A DNA stretch of 64,000 nt from Spinacia oleracea. Its lineage: Eukaryota; Streptophyta; Magnoliopsida; Caryophyllales; Amaranthaceae. Under the pieces are notes generated by a model. It had not been told where the DNA came from. It ran no database searches and saw only the letters and a program-made list of their open reading frames with translations. The stretch covers positions 97,929,152 through 97,993,151 of the forward strand of contig NC_079491.1 in assembly GCF_020520425.1 (NCBI RefSeq), written 5' to 3'. This document shows positions 33,062 through 44,665 of this stretch, one piece after another (position 1 is the stretch's first letter; each line of letters starts with the position of its first letter). The position numbers were made by a program, and so were the translations under genes.

Positions 33062-33574
33062 GTGATTGGGCGAAAAGGAATTGAATTACGAACACGAACA
33101 CCACACACACACACACGTCCGTGTGTGTGCGCGCGCAACAAGGGGCGACGAGCAAGAGGGCAGCGCGCGCGGGCTGCGCGCAGCGTGCGAGCGAGAGAGG
33201 GACAAGCAGGAGGGGCAGCGCGCACGGCTGGGCGCAGCGCGCGAGCGAGACGAGGGCAGGGGTGTGCGGTGCACACGAAGCAACAACAACACAGCAGCAA
33301 AGCACCAGCAGCTATGCGCGTTGGCTGGGCGGGCTGCGAGAGAAAGGGAGACGAGAGGCAAGGGGTGTGGGCGGTGTTGCGTGCACGAGAGCACAAGCGA
33401 GCACAAAGAGAGGGGCGAGGGACGAGGGCTGTGCGAGAGGCACGAGGCACCAACGAGCAATGGTGCTTGGTTGAGTGCGGGGCAAGGGGGACGGCACAAG
33501 AGGGCCGAAAGAAAGAGAGAGAGAGAAGAGGAGTGTTGGGCAAGCAAAGCAAAAATAGGGTTTATGAATTTTAG
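33062..33574. other. GC-rich leader with overlapping open frames in Gypsy-A LTR
   Basis: Several frames of 80-186 codons are open on both strands, rich in Arg, Ala, Ser and Cys. The minus-strand frame 33034-33552 starts about 55 bases after the TATA box, so it could be the first ORF on the LTR transcript. The other LTR keeps the region but with a different frame length (17698-18108), so coding is not supported. It begins with a CA/TG hairpin at about 33103-33128. Confidence 0.5.
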
Positions 33575-33598
33575 GGGCTCATTTAATGATGGGGGAGT

Positions 33599-33610
33599 CC
33601 TATTTATAGG
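33599..33610 (-). promoter_or_regulatory. TATA box in Gypsy-A 5' LTR
   Basis: The minus strand reads CCTATAAATAGG, also present at 18155-18166. It would start transcription of the element about 30 bases further along the minus strand. Confidence 0.7.
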
Positions 33611-33963
33611 CTCCCTAATCCCTTGATGGGCTAGGCTTAGGAGATTTGAGTTGGGCTTAGGAAATAAATGATTTGGGCTAGCTTAGGATTTAAATTAAAC
33701 TCTTTTGATTGGGCTCGTTTAGTAAAACGAATTGGACTTTTTATTTAAAACCCGAAGCTTTAAAAATTATTTGCAACTCATTAAATTCCCGACTCAAGAA
33801 TTAAATTAGTTTCGTAATTAATTAAAATAATAAATATTCTAATTAATTAAAATACATTAAATAAAATGCATTTAAATATTATTTAAATGTTAATAAATCT
33901 TAAAATGCTTTATAAATATAATAAAATATACTTATAAATATTATAAAAATACGAGGTATTACA

Positions 33964-34797
33964 ACAAAGAACTAAGGAATTGAATTAAATTGCAAGAAAT
34001 TGAAAGAGAGTTGAAGAAATTACAACTTGAAGCTTCAAAGCAAGGAGTTTATCTCTCTAGAAAATGCTGAAAATGTATATAGGAATTCTAAAAATGTTAA
34101 TCTAAAATTTAATATTCTAAAATTAAAATGAACAATTTATTTATAAGTTTACCCCAAATAGAAGCTTAAATTCAAAAATCTGCAGCCCGCGCAACTGTTC
34201 GGTCGCACATACCCTCTGTGCGATCGAACATAGAAAGCTTATTCGAGCAACCTTTAAATCCTGTGCGAGCAAACGAAGCGAAGACGAACTCCTTCGTCAT
34301 GTGCGACCGAACAGAGAATCATGTTCGGTCGAATGATCTTTTCTTGTGTCTTCTTCGAACTCTAATTTGGTCGAACAACTAGTCATGTGTCGGCGCACAA
34401 ATTCTTGTGCGGTCGAACAGAATCTTGTGCGGTCGTTTACCAAAATTGGGGCATTCTGTCTCTAAAATCAAATCTGTGCGACCGTTTAACAGAGCTCGAT
34501 CGCACAAAGGGGCTTTTGTGTGATCTAACAAAAAGGGTTGTTCGTTCGCACAAAGCTCCATCTTCCATGAATCCACCAGTTCAGCACTGTTCGGGCGCAC
34601 GAACTTCTGTTCGGTCGCATATGCCCTGTTTTGGCTCAATTCTACTTGTGTTCCATCATATTTCACCATATTCCCCTATAAAGCACAAGATGGAAATGAA
34701 CTTATAAAAATCATACGAAAAGCTATAAAAACTATGAAAAAGCATAATAAACTAACATGAAATCCTAAGCTAAGAGCGACATAAATGTCGCTCATCA
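33964..34797 (-). repeat. Gypsy-B 3' LTR, fragment
   Basis: It ends at TCATCA (minus TGATGAGCG), followed by a purine tract. The other end is hidden behind Gypsy-A, which inserted here. It contains many copies of a 12-base word, TTCGGTCGCAC, in both orientations (34195-34625), and a weaker TATA-like CCTATATACAT on the minus strand at 34074-34084. The paired LTR is outside the window. Confidence 0.7.
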
Positions 34798-34812
34798 AAC
34801 TCCCCCAAGCTA
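34798..34812 (-). other. Gypsy-B polypurine tract
   Basis: The minus strand reads CTAGCTTGGGGGAGTT directly before TGATGAGC, the familiar pattern at the 3' end of Athila/Tat-type elements. Similar tracts recur at 36758-36775 and 37085-37098. Confidence 0.75.
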
Positions 34813-37094
34813 GGCGTTTGCTAGTCTCTAGCAAACCAAGCACGATATAGGGAAGAATGAGCAATTATTCAAATTCTAAAAACTACAAAAACAAGAACTA
34901 CAAGAATTTACATCCTAACTCACTTTCGTAGGAATCACAGTTGCATTTAAGCGCATGCAACAAGCTCTTTAAACCCCACAATCGCTGATAAGGGCGAGTG
35001 GGATCTCGCAAGGGTTTCCAAAGAAATCACCCATAACTCTTCCAAAAATTTGAATCAAGGCAAGACCTAAAATGAAAAAAAACCAAGAAAAGGAAAGAAA
35101 AGAAAGAAGAAAGAAAAGAAAAAGAAAGAAAGGAAGAGAAAATAGAAAAGAAAGAAAAATGAAAAATAAAACTACAAAATTCAAGAAAAGGGCATTTATT
35201 ATGGAACGAGCACAAAAGGATGCTAATATTACTAACTAAATAAACGAATGCACGCTAACCAATATCCTAAGTCGAGTGAAAGATTCAAATGCCAAGCAAA
35301 GAGAACTAAGGGCAAGCACTTATCAATTCCCCTTCAACCGAGCATACCATGTCAAATCTCTAGATCCCATCCACCCTTAAGAATAGTTTCTCATGACGCG
35401 ACGAAGGCGCCAGAAAACAAGAATTGCAAGGGAGAAGAGAAGGTTACCCGACATCTTAGCATGACAATCTCATTCCATAAATTTGACCAAATCCTCCCTC
35501 CACATACAAAGACTCGACTCAAAAGGGTCAAGAGGACTTTTTAGGGTGTAACGTAGGCTAGGGGTAAGGTGTGGAACAAATTTGGTAATTGGTGCTCATA
35601 CCTAAAGTGAAGCGCAATGAATGAACTCAACTCAAGCAAATCGAACCAAAACAAACTCATACCACTTATTTGGGGTACCCCCAAGCTTATTCAACAACAA
35701 AACTAAACTAAAACTCTTTTTGCACTTTTCTTGATTTGATTTTCTCTAGTTTTTGTGTTTCAAGTGAACTTTTCTCATTGCCTTGTTTTTCTCTATTTTT
35801 GGCTTTTTTTTCAAAACTTTCCTTTCTCTTTTTGCATATGCATCATTTATTCACTATATGCAACATAATTCCCCAACTTTGCCATTCATACTAATATCAA
35901 TCATTCTTCAACTTTGCATAATCATTCAAAACCATCAAGCATCATAACTCAAAGCTTCACTATGACTTCTAAGGGTGAAAATAAAACAAAGGCTATTAGG
36001 CTTGTAATGTGCTTATAAGAAATGAAGGGGAAAGGCTCAAATGGCTAGAAAGGGGGCAAATGAAAACAAAAATATATGAGAAAAATAGAAAATAAAGTCC
36101 TAAACTAAAAAGAAAAATAGTCACCCAAAGAAATACCTCTATCGTCCCCTAAAGTAGTTCGGTCGCGGTCTCGGGAAGGAAATAGTCAAATTCGGGAGAT
36201 AAGAAAGTCAATGCCAAGGATCCATGCCACTCAATATATGTAAACAATGTGTTTGGGCTAATGTGAACATGATCCTCACCAATGGGAGCAAATACTACTC
36301 TCTCCGGTTTCAAGTCACTAGAGAGATCGACACCATCTTACCACAAGCCAAGGGTTAAAGACGCATGCTACCCAAAGTTCAACCAACTTTCTTGACAACT
36401 AAATCCTATATTCGACTAAGACATTGAAAACCGTGCAAACATCTACCAATTAGGAATAAAAGCATTCTAGCCTACAAGTTCCAATTTTATTTGCCCAAAT
36501 CAAGAATATTGCCTAAGAAAACCTAGAAAACCTTGCCTTGAAAAAAGGAAAGGAAAACAAAGAAAAAGGAAAGAAAAGGGAAGAAAATAAGAAATCATAC
36601 AAAAGGAAAACAAAAATAAACAAAAGAAAACAAACGAAACTAAAAGAAACTAAAATCAAACTAAAATCAAACTAAAAACAAAGAAACTAATATATACAAG
36701 TGCACACAATGGTATGATTTCAAAGACAAGAGCATCACAAATAGGCAACTACACAACAAAACTCCCCCCAAGCTTGAATTAGGCCATGTCCTCAAGGCCT
36801 AAAACAAAACTAGGAGGGGCACAGCTACCCATCCAACCAAATGCCCCATATGCAATATGCCCGTCCCAAAGAATGCAAGGGAGATAAAAGGATATTACCG
36901 GAAATATCGTGGGAGCAAGTCCCGCAAAGAACCGGTAAAAACTGAACAAACTCACCGAAAAATTGACGAACTAGGCAATGGTGGAAAGCGTGAACCCACC
37001 TCAAAAAAACCATACCAAAATCATGCATAGAAGCCGCGGGGTACCTCCCGGAAGCGCTCGTTTAACGTCATTAGCTTGACGAATCCCCCCAAGC
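34813..37094 (-). other. Gypsy-B 3' non-coding region
   Basis: About 2.3 kb between the pol stop and the polypurine tract, where Athila/Tat elements often carry a long untranslated region or an env-like gene. No convincing open frame is seen. There are A/G-rich tracts at 35080-35170 and 36540-36680. Confidence 0.7.
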
Positions 37095-40000
37095 TCATGG
37101 GGGTTTTTTGAGGTCCAAGGAAGCAAAAGAGCCAATAGAGTCTCCCAAGTAATAGTGCTTGAGCCGATGACCATTCACTTTGAAGGGCCCGGAATCATCA
37201 TTCCAAATATCGATTGCACCATGCGGGAAGAACCGAACAACATCGAATGGACCGCTCCACCGGGACTTGAGTTTTCCTGGGAATAACCTCAAGCGGGAGT
37301 TATAAAGGAGGACCTTCTCCCCCTCCTTGAACTCTCTCTTTTCAATCCTAGCGTCATGATATTGTTTAGAACAGGCTTTGTAAATGCTCGCCGAGTCATA
37401 GGCGTTCATGCGGAGCTCCTCTAGCTCATGGAGATCAAGCAAGCGCCGCTCACCCGCACTAGTTAGCTCAAAATTCAAAGTTTTGATGGCCCACATGGCC
37501 TTGTGTTCAAGCTCAACCGGCAAGTGGCAATTCTTTCCATAAACAAGCTTGTAAGGAGTCATCCCGATTGGTGTTTTGAAAGCCGTTCTATACGCCCATA
37601 AGGCGTCATCAAGCTTGATGGACCAATCCTTCCGGTTCTTGGCAACCGACTTTTCGAGAATAAACTTGATTTCCCGATTGGTAACTTCCACTTGGCCGCT
37701 AGTTTGAGGATGATAACCCACGCAAACTTTGTGATGAACACCATACTTTCGCAAGAGGGTCTTGAACTTCCCATTGGAAAAATGGGATCCTCCATCACTA
37801 ATCAAGGCCCTAGGAACCCCAAAACGCGAAAAGATGATCTTCTTGAAGATATTGATAACCACTTTGTGATCGTTGGTGGGAGAGGCAATGGCTTCCGCCC
37901 ACTTTGAAACATAGTCAACCGCTACAAGAATATAGAGGTTGTCATAAGAAGAAGGGAAAGGACCCATGAATTCAATCCCCCGCACATCGAACACCTCCAA
38001 CTCCAAGATAGGATTTTGTGGCATCTCATGTCTCTTGGAAATATTCCCCGTTCTTTGACAACGATCACAAGACTTGACAAATGCCCAAGCATCCCGAAAA
38101 AGGGTGGGCCACCACAACATACTTTGAAGGATCTTGGAAGCGGTTCTATCAACTCCCATATGCCCACCACAAGGGGAAGAGTGGCACATACGAAGAACAC
38201 TAGTGAATTCCTCATCCGGAACACACCTCCTTAAAAGGTCATCCGGACACCGTCTCAACAATGTGGGCTCATCCCAAATATAGCGCCTAGAATCATACTT
38301 CAACTTGTGGCGCTCTTGAGTTGTGAGATCTTCGGGGATCGCCCCACAAGCCAAATAATTCACTATGTCAACAAACCAAGGAAGAGATGAACTTCCAACC
38401 ATGTACAAGGTATCATCTCGCAAAGCATCTTCAATTGGCACATCATCCGTAGCCTCACCCCCAAGTTCTAGCCTAGATAGGTGGTCGGCCACCACATTCT
38501 CGGCTCCTTTTTTATCTCGAATTTCGATGTCGAATTCTTGGAGGAGGAGCACCCAACGAATTAGTCTAGGTTTGGCCTCTTTCTTTGCCATAAGATATCG
38601 AATTGCCGCGTGATCCGTGTACACAATAGTCTTCGACCCCACCAAATAAGTCCTAAACTTTTCAAAGGCATGCACAATGACGAGAAATTCCTTCTCGGTC
38701 GTGGTGTAGTTGGCTTGTGCTTAATTCAGAGTCTTAGACATATAGTAGATCAGATCACATGAAGATTTTTGTCCTTTCGTTGACCAAGGACTCCCCCAAC
38801 CGAGAAACCACTTGCGTCACACATCAACTCGAAAGGAAGAGACCAATCCGGAGCTTGAACTATAGGAGTAGAAATAAGGGCACTCTTGATTGTGTTGAAG
38901 GCCTTGAGACACGCGACATCAAAGTGAAAGTCGCACTCCTTTTGGAGGAGGTTGGTGAGAGGCCGAGCAATCAATGAAAAATCTTTAATGAACCGCCTAT
39001 AGAATCCGGCATTCCCAAGAAAGGACCGAATCCCCTTAACATTGACCGGGGGAGGTAGCTTCTCTATGACCTCGATTTTCGCTCTATCTACCTCAATACC
39101 ACGGTGAGAGACCTTGTGCCCGAGAACAATTCCTTCCGCCACCATGCAGTGGCATTTTTCCCAATTGAGCACCAAGTTAAATTTTTCACACCTCTCAAGA
39201 CACTTTTCGAGATTGATGAGGCATTCATCATAAGTGGCACCCCCCACCGAAAAGTCGTCTATGAACTTCCATTTCTTCCTCGAGCATGTCACCAAAAATA
39301 CTCATCATGCACCTTTGGAACGTCCCGAGGGCATTGCAAAGCCCGAAAGGCATCCTCCTATAGGCAAATGTCCCATAAGGGCAAGTAAATGTAGTTTTCT
39401 CTTGGTCTTCCGGGTTTATGGGGATTTGGAAGAACCCGGAATAGCCATCAAGAAAGCTAAAATACTTATGTTTGGTTAGACGTTCAAGCATTTGATCAAT
39501 AAATGGTAGAGGAAAGTGGTATTTCTTAGTGGAAAGATTGAGTTGGCGGTAGTCGATACACATGCGCCACCCGGTTACCGTCCGGGTGGAAATGAGCTCT
39601 CCATGTGCATTCTTTACTACCGTCATCCCACCTTTCTTGGGAACCACATGGACCGGGGATACCCATCGACTATTTGAAATAGGATAGATAATCCCGGCCG
39701 CCAAAAGTTTCATGATTTCCTTCTTAACCACCTCTCCCATAGGTGGATTAAGTTTTCGTTGCCTTTCATGATGTGGGACAGCATTGTCCTCAAGCTCTAT
39801 ATGATGCATACAAAGTGTTGGGCTAACACCTTTCAAATCACCAATGGTGTAGCCCAAAGCCCTTTGATGACGTTTCAAAACATTAGCGAGCTTGAGCACT
39901 TGCTCGTCATCCAAAGAAGAGTTGATAATAACGGGGTAAGAAGAATATGGACCGAGAAAGATGTACCTTAAGCTCGAAGGTAAAGGTTTTAGCTCTACCT

Positions 40001-41271
40001 TAGGAGCTTCCTTACCGATTCGGCATTCATGATTATCCGAAGCTTCATTTTGATCAAGCACAATCAAGAATTGCTCCGATTGAGCGCAAGGTGAGGTAGA
40101 ATCCAATAGTTCTTTGTAGTTGGCCTCTTCAATCCCTAAATCACCTAAGCCTTCTCTATTCAAAAGAGCAAACTCAAGTGGATCGTTAGTAGTGAGCAAG
40201 TGCTCATGCATGTCATGCACTAAGGGGTCAAAAGAGTCGACCAAGAAACATTTCTCATTAGTAGAACTAGGATAACTCATGGCCTTATTCAAGTCAAAAA
40301 ACAAACTATCCTTCCCAACTTTCAAAGTAATTTTCCCTTGCTTGACATCCATAATGGCCCCCGCCGTGGCAAAAAATGGGGGACCAAGAATAATAGGGAC
40401 ATGCACGTCCTCATCTATATCTAGGACCACGAAATCGACGGGGATCACAAATCCCCCAACTCTCAAGGGTACATCCTCAATCTTGCCAATAGGTTATTTG
40501 ACCGAACGGTCGGCAAGTTGCAGTTGGTTGGGACAAGATCACCAACTTCAAGCTTGGCAAACACCGATTAAGGCATTAGACTAACACTAGCACCCAAATC
40601 ACATAAGGCATTGCTTATTTCAAGCTTCTTAATAACACAAGGGATAGAGAAACTACCCGGGTTTGGTTAAGAATAATAGCACTACAATTTTCGGTGAGGT
40701 TCACCGTCTCCTTTACGTCGCAATCCCGCTTCCCACTCAAGTCTTAAGAAATCTTGAGTAGGTTGGCATTTGTTTCAACGCATCCGTAAAGGGGATAGTG
40801 ATATGCAATTTTTGATGAACATCAAGGAATTTTGAGAATTGCACATCTAACTTATTCCTTATGAATCTTTGGGGATAGGGAAGTTTAGGAGTGGGGAGAG
40901 GTAGAAGAGTTGCCTCTTTTGGTATAGGAGTATCACCCACATCATCGATGGGAGGCTCCTCTTCTACCACATCATTGTTGCTAGACTCAACGACTCCCTC
41001 TTGATCCTTCCCATTGGACTTAGAAACCTTATTAGCTCTAGGAACATCATCTAAAATCCTCCCACTCCTTGTCACTATGGCATTCATTTGCTTTGGAACG
41101 TGACTTTGGGGTGGAAGACTAGTATGCACTTATTGTTCTTTGATGGTGCTAGCTAGTTATGCTAGTTGAGTTTCAATCATTTTCAAGTGAGTGTTGGATT
41201 GCTTGAATCCATCCTCAAACTCAACATTCTTCTTGGCTTGCGCCCCCAAGAACGACTCCATGAGAGCCTCA
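37095..41271 (-). pseudogene. Gypsy-B gag end, protease, reverse transcriptase, RNase H, integrase; broken
   Basis: Blocks, from N to C: the end of gag with NAIVTRSGRIL (40737-41129); a degraded protease with LCDLGASVSLMP near 40600; reverse transcriptase (39228-40466, then 38750-39295: WRMCIDYRQLN, FIDDFSVGG); RNase H (CDASGFSVGG, then 37095-38720); and integrase ([45 protein letters not shown]). DLGA and the VTRSGR motif point to the Athila/Tat group. Breaks: a one-base loss near 39262; a five-base duplication (GATCA twice, about 38745-38756); a TAA near 38718; stops near 40496 and 40567; several lesions between 40600 and 40737; and a stop near 41134. The 5' part of gag lies beyond Copia-B. 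Confidence 0.9.
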
Positions 41272-42679
41272 TGTTAGGTTATGATACATATGACAATTCA
41301 TAAATCATGCGGAAAAACCATAAAGCCAGGAAAACATATTATTTACACATAATCATTTAGCATAGTTTAGATGCATACACTTTGTTGCGTGCCTTCCCTA
41401 GCTGCGCCCGAACCGAACAAGAACAAGTCTTTAGGACTCCAAGTGTTGTCCCTCCGTAGATAGTCCACAGCACGTCCTGATCCGCCTTAAGATTGACCAA
41501 CTAGAATCGCCCTTAAGGCACTACTTATTTTCGGCTAAATGGGCAAGAGTTATGGCTGATTTTTCTGCTTAAAAATCCTAGCTTTGAATACTTGAAAACT
41601 TGTGTAAAGCTCGTATAAAAATTTATGACCCTAGGCATATATTTATAGAACCTTGGAAAGGATTTCGAATCCTGTTAGAATACTAATTAATTAATTAGAA
41701 TCCTATTAGAACTCCAAATAATTAATTTAATCTTTTAGGATTAGGATTTAATCTATGCACGAATTCCGATATCTTTAGGATTCATATAGCACGTACACAC
41801 ACACCGCACGAGCATCACACGCCCATGCGCAAGCTTTGCGGCCCACGCTGTGCGCACGGCGCACAGGCCCACTGGCCGCAGCCCATTTGTGCGCGCGCGC
41901 CAGCCTTGGCTGGGACTGGCCTTGCGCTGGGCCTGGTCGAGGCATTGGCGTGTTGTTGGATGCGTGTGGCTTGCTGGGCGATGGCCTGGCTTCGTGCTGG
42001 GCCCTCGTCCGGCAGGCCTCGTCCGATGGTTATTCATACGATACGCTTCCGATTAAATTCCCGGTTCCGGAATTCATTTCCGATACGAACAATATTTAAT
42101 ATTTCCGATTCCGGAATCAATTTCCGTTTCGAACAAATATTTAATATTTGCGTTTCCGGAATTATTTTCCGATTCCGATAATATTTCCGATTCTGACAAT
42201 ATTTCCGTTTCCGGCAATATTTCCGATTCCGGCAATATTTCCATTTCCGATAATATTTTCCGATACGTACCATGTCTCCGTTTCCGGCAACATCTATGAC
42301 TTGGATAATATTTATATTTCCGATACGATCCATATTTCCGTTTCCGGCAATATCATCGTTTCCGGAGTATTCATTTCTTGCCTGTGACGATCTCAGCTCC
42401 CACTGAAACACAATCCGTCGATTCCGAATATCCATAGATGGAGTATTTAATGCCATTAAATACTTGATCCGTTTACATACTATTTGTGTGACCCTACGGG
42501 TTCAGTGAAGAGTAAGCTGTGGATTAATATCATTAATTCCACTTGAACTGAAGCGGCCTCTAGCTAGGCATTCAGCTCACTTGATCTCACTGAATTATTA
42601 ACTTGTTAATTAATACTTAACCGCATTTATTAGACTTAACATAGAATGCATACTTGGACCAAGGGCATTATTTCCTTCA
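41272..42679 (-). repeat. Copia-B 3' LTR
   Basis: 1408 bp, TGTTAGG...CCTTCA, followed by a polypurine tract (minus GACAAGTGGGAGAC). It holds a TATA box (minus CTATAAATATA) at 41638-41648, a GC-rich stretch with overlapping open frames on both strands (41820-42030), and a degenerate repeat of TTCCGATTCCGG words (42040-42380). The partner LTR is outside the window. Confidence 0.88.
42040..42380. repeat. TTCCGATTCCGGAAT-type degenerate tandem repeat in Copia-B LTR
   Basis: Roughly a dozen units of 18-30 bases combine TTCCG(A/T)TTCCGG with AATATT. They form many small palindromes around CCGGAA/TTCCGG. Confidence 0.8.
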
Positions 42680-43544
42680 GTCTCCCACTTGTCCTTAGGG
42701 ACAAGTGTGCATTTCCTAATTCCTTTGTCGCTCGATGCTTGCTCTTGAACATAAGGTAAGAGTTGTCATCCTTATTATGTCCAGAGGTGTTTCTCGGTTT
42801 CAGAGTTCAACTGATCAAATAAACAGATAATCATTGCCTATGACTCATCCGAGCACGGCCATGCATTTCACAGTTTCTAGCTCTCCGAGTGGCCTTGTAC
42901 AACTTTTAAGCATCTCATCCCGATTTATGGGAGGACAATCCCAATCTTGCGATCTTGAGATTAGACTTCGTTTGATAGGTGATTACCTGAGCGTTGCCTT
43001 TATAGCCTCCTTTTACGGTGCGACGGTTGGTCAACGTCAAAGCAACCAGTTCTCAAACAAGTAATCTCAAATCACTCAGGTATTGAGGATTTAGTGTCTA
43101 ATAATTTTAATGAAATTTACTTATGACAGATTTTCATCTCTTACAGTAAAGTTTCATAGGTCTTGTCCGATACTAGTCTTCCCAAAGTAAGTATCTATGC
43201 AAATGATTATGACATTGCCATGTCCACATAGTTCAAGAAACAGAACTACTAGTCATCTTGCATTCTAATCGTCTAACGTTTTCTATGCGTCCAATTTTAT
43301 AGAAAACTCCGACTAGGGACCATTTTCAACCTTTGACATTCAAGTTCACTTGATAGACATTTCTTAGTCACAGGACTGGTCCTGACAGTCTATCTTGAAT
43401 ATATCGTCAAATTGAAGGGATTCATCATTTAATAAACCACAAATTAAATGGAAAAATGAATTCTTTTCATTTATTGTGAATGATTAACCAATAATGTTTT
43501 ACAAAGATTTAAACTCTAAAACTTTAAAACATTAAACAGGGATA
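42680..43544 (-). other. Copia-B polypurine tract and 3' untranslated region
   Basis: Starts with the tract GACAAGTGGGAGAC (minus strand). About 850 bases to the pol stop codon contain no open frame of note. Confidence 0.7.
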
Positions 43545-43640
43545 TCAAAGCCATTCTCCAATATGCTTGATTCCCATAGCTGCAGTGTGCGAGTTGTGCT
43601 TCGCCTGCGGCAGAGGTTTAGTCAATGGATCTGATATGTT
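43545..43640 (-). pseudogene. C-terminal end of Copia-B polyprotein
   Basis: The minus strand encodes NISDPLTKPLPQAKHN and ends at GIKHIGEWL with a stop at 43545-43547, the standard tail of copia RNase H. It is cut at 43640 by CACTA-1; the residues just upstream (IGTDDN) are found at 63175-63230. Confidence 0.9.
43638..43640. other. CACTA-1 target-site duplication, left copy
   Basis: GTT lies directly before CACTACAAAA. The same GTT follows TAGTG at 63175-63177. Three-base duplications are the rule for CACTA transposons. Confidence 0.95.
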
Positions 43641-44090
43641 CACTACAAAAAAACGCGGCACATTGTGACGCTTTTTGGGACAAATTGCGACGCTCTAAAG
43701 TGTCGCTATTTCACATAGCGACGCTTTGGGAGAGGGTCGCTATTTTCATTGCCGCTATTTACCGACGCTTTAGAGCGTCACAATTTGCACAACAGCGATG
43801 TATTTCTCCGTCGCTAATTGGGATATAGTGACTCTATAGGGAGTCGCAATATTTAGACTATATAAAGCGTCACTATTTGCACGCGTATAGACACATTTTT
43901 CCGCCACTATAAACCATATAGAGACGCTTTAGACACCCGAAATATATAGACTCTTATTAGAGTCACTATATGTGCGAGGTCTCCCCATTCCCTCCAAAAT
44001 AATTTAGACCCTTTGAAGCGTCACAATTTGAATCATATTATTTTTCATATATACGTAATAATTTAGAGACTTTGGAGCGTCACAATTTGC
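43641..44090. repeat. CACTA-1 left terminal and subterminal repeats
   Basis: The terminal CACTACAAAAAA is followed by about a dozen copies, in both orientations, of GACGCTTTAGAGCGTCACAA variants. These are the expected binding sites for TNPA. Confidence 0.88.
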
Positions 44091-44099
44091 ATCATATTT

Positions 44100-44107
44100 T
44101 TTTTTCA

Positions 44108-44186
<79 letters not shown>

Positions 44187-44287
44187 TTTCATGAATTATC
44201 TATAAAAAAATATATCGACCATAGATAATAAATCATAATCAAATACAAATATTAACTTACTACGTACGTACACGTACTATCATAAAG

Positions 44288-44323
<36 letters not shown>

Positions 44324-44400
44324 CTTTAAGATAGTACGTGTACTTAAGTAGTTAAGTAGTTATATATATATATACATCATGCTATGATTCATATATATAC
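44100..44400. repeat. TA microsatellites
   Basis: Long (TA)n/(AT)n runs at about 44107-44180 and 44291-44322, with shorter ones to 44395. They produce a meaningless Ile-Tyr open frame. Confidence 0.95.
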
Positions 44401-44593
44401 TTAAGTAGTTAATTTAGAAAAAGTGATAAAAATCATCTATACATTAAATTAATTCGCAGAGTCTAGTCAAACTGAAATAAAAGCGATAGTTTTAAAACAA
44501 AAATAACTTTCTAACTAGCATTATCATTTTTTCTACAAGATGGTCCAAAACTAAATAAAAACAAGGTTACGAACAAGTAAACCTATCCTTATG

Positions 44594-44665
44594 CTAGCTT
44601 AGCTTCAAGATAACTTGTTCATCTCTTGATCTACATTTACTATTACCACTTGAATCATCAATAAT
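44594..44665 (-). other. Second candidate last exon of TNPA
   Basis: An acceptor (TTTCTTTGCAG) is followed by 23 codons and a TAG: IIDDSSGNSKCRSRDEQV.... It resembles the last exon at 46445-46492 (ITDDSGGNGDNQAEK). It may be an alternative last exon or the remnant of a duplicated 3' end. Confidence 0.45.

Larger units (their letters stand above)
30969..33963 (-). repeat. Gypsy-A 5' LTR, complete
   Basis: 2995 bp, TGTAACACCC...GGTATTACA, with perfect TGTAA/TTACA ends, typical of Tekay-like chromoviruses. The left part matches 3073-3961 and the right part 17703-18520. The middle (32207-33146) exists only here. The 33060-33550 part is GC-rich and full of overlapping open frames on both strands. 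The right flank starts ACAAA (33964-33968); the left target-site copy is outside the window. Confidence 0.93.
41272..43640 (-). mobile_element. Copia-B, left part (3' LTR and 3' end)
   Basis: This is a Ty1/copia element on the minus strand inserted in Gypsy-B gag. The candidate target duplication on the left is CCTCA (41267-41271); the right copy is outside the window. The element is interrupted at 43640/63175 by CACTA-1. Confidence 0.9.

Noticed and set aside
34969-35215. Phe/Leu/Ser-rich membrane-like peptide
   Set aside because: Translation of an A/G-rich simple-sequence tract in the non-coding 3' region of Gypsy-B.
41753-42099. Open frames on both strands in the Copia-B LTR
   Set aside because: GC-rich LTR sequence with mutually exclusive frames; no domain or codon signal.
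44004-44192. Ile-Tyr repeat open frame
   Set aside because: Translation of a TA microsatellite.
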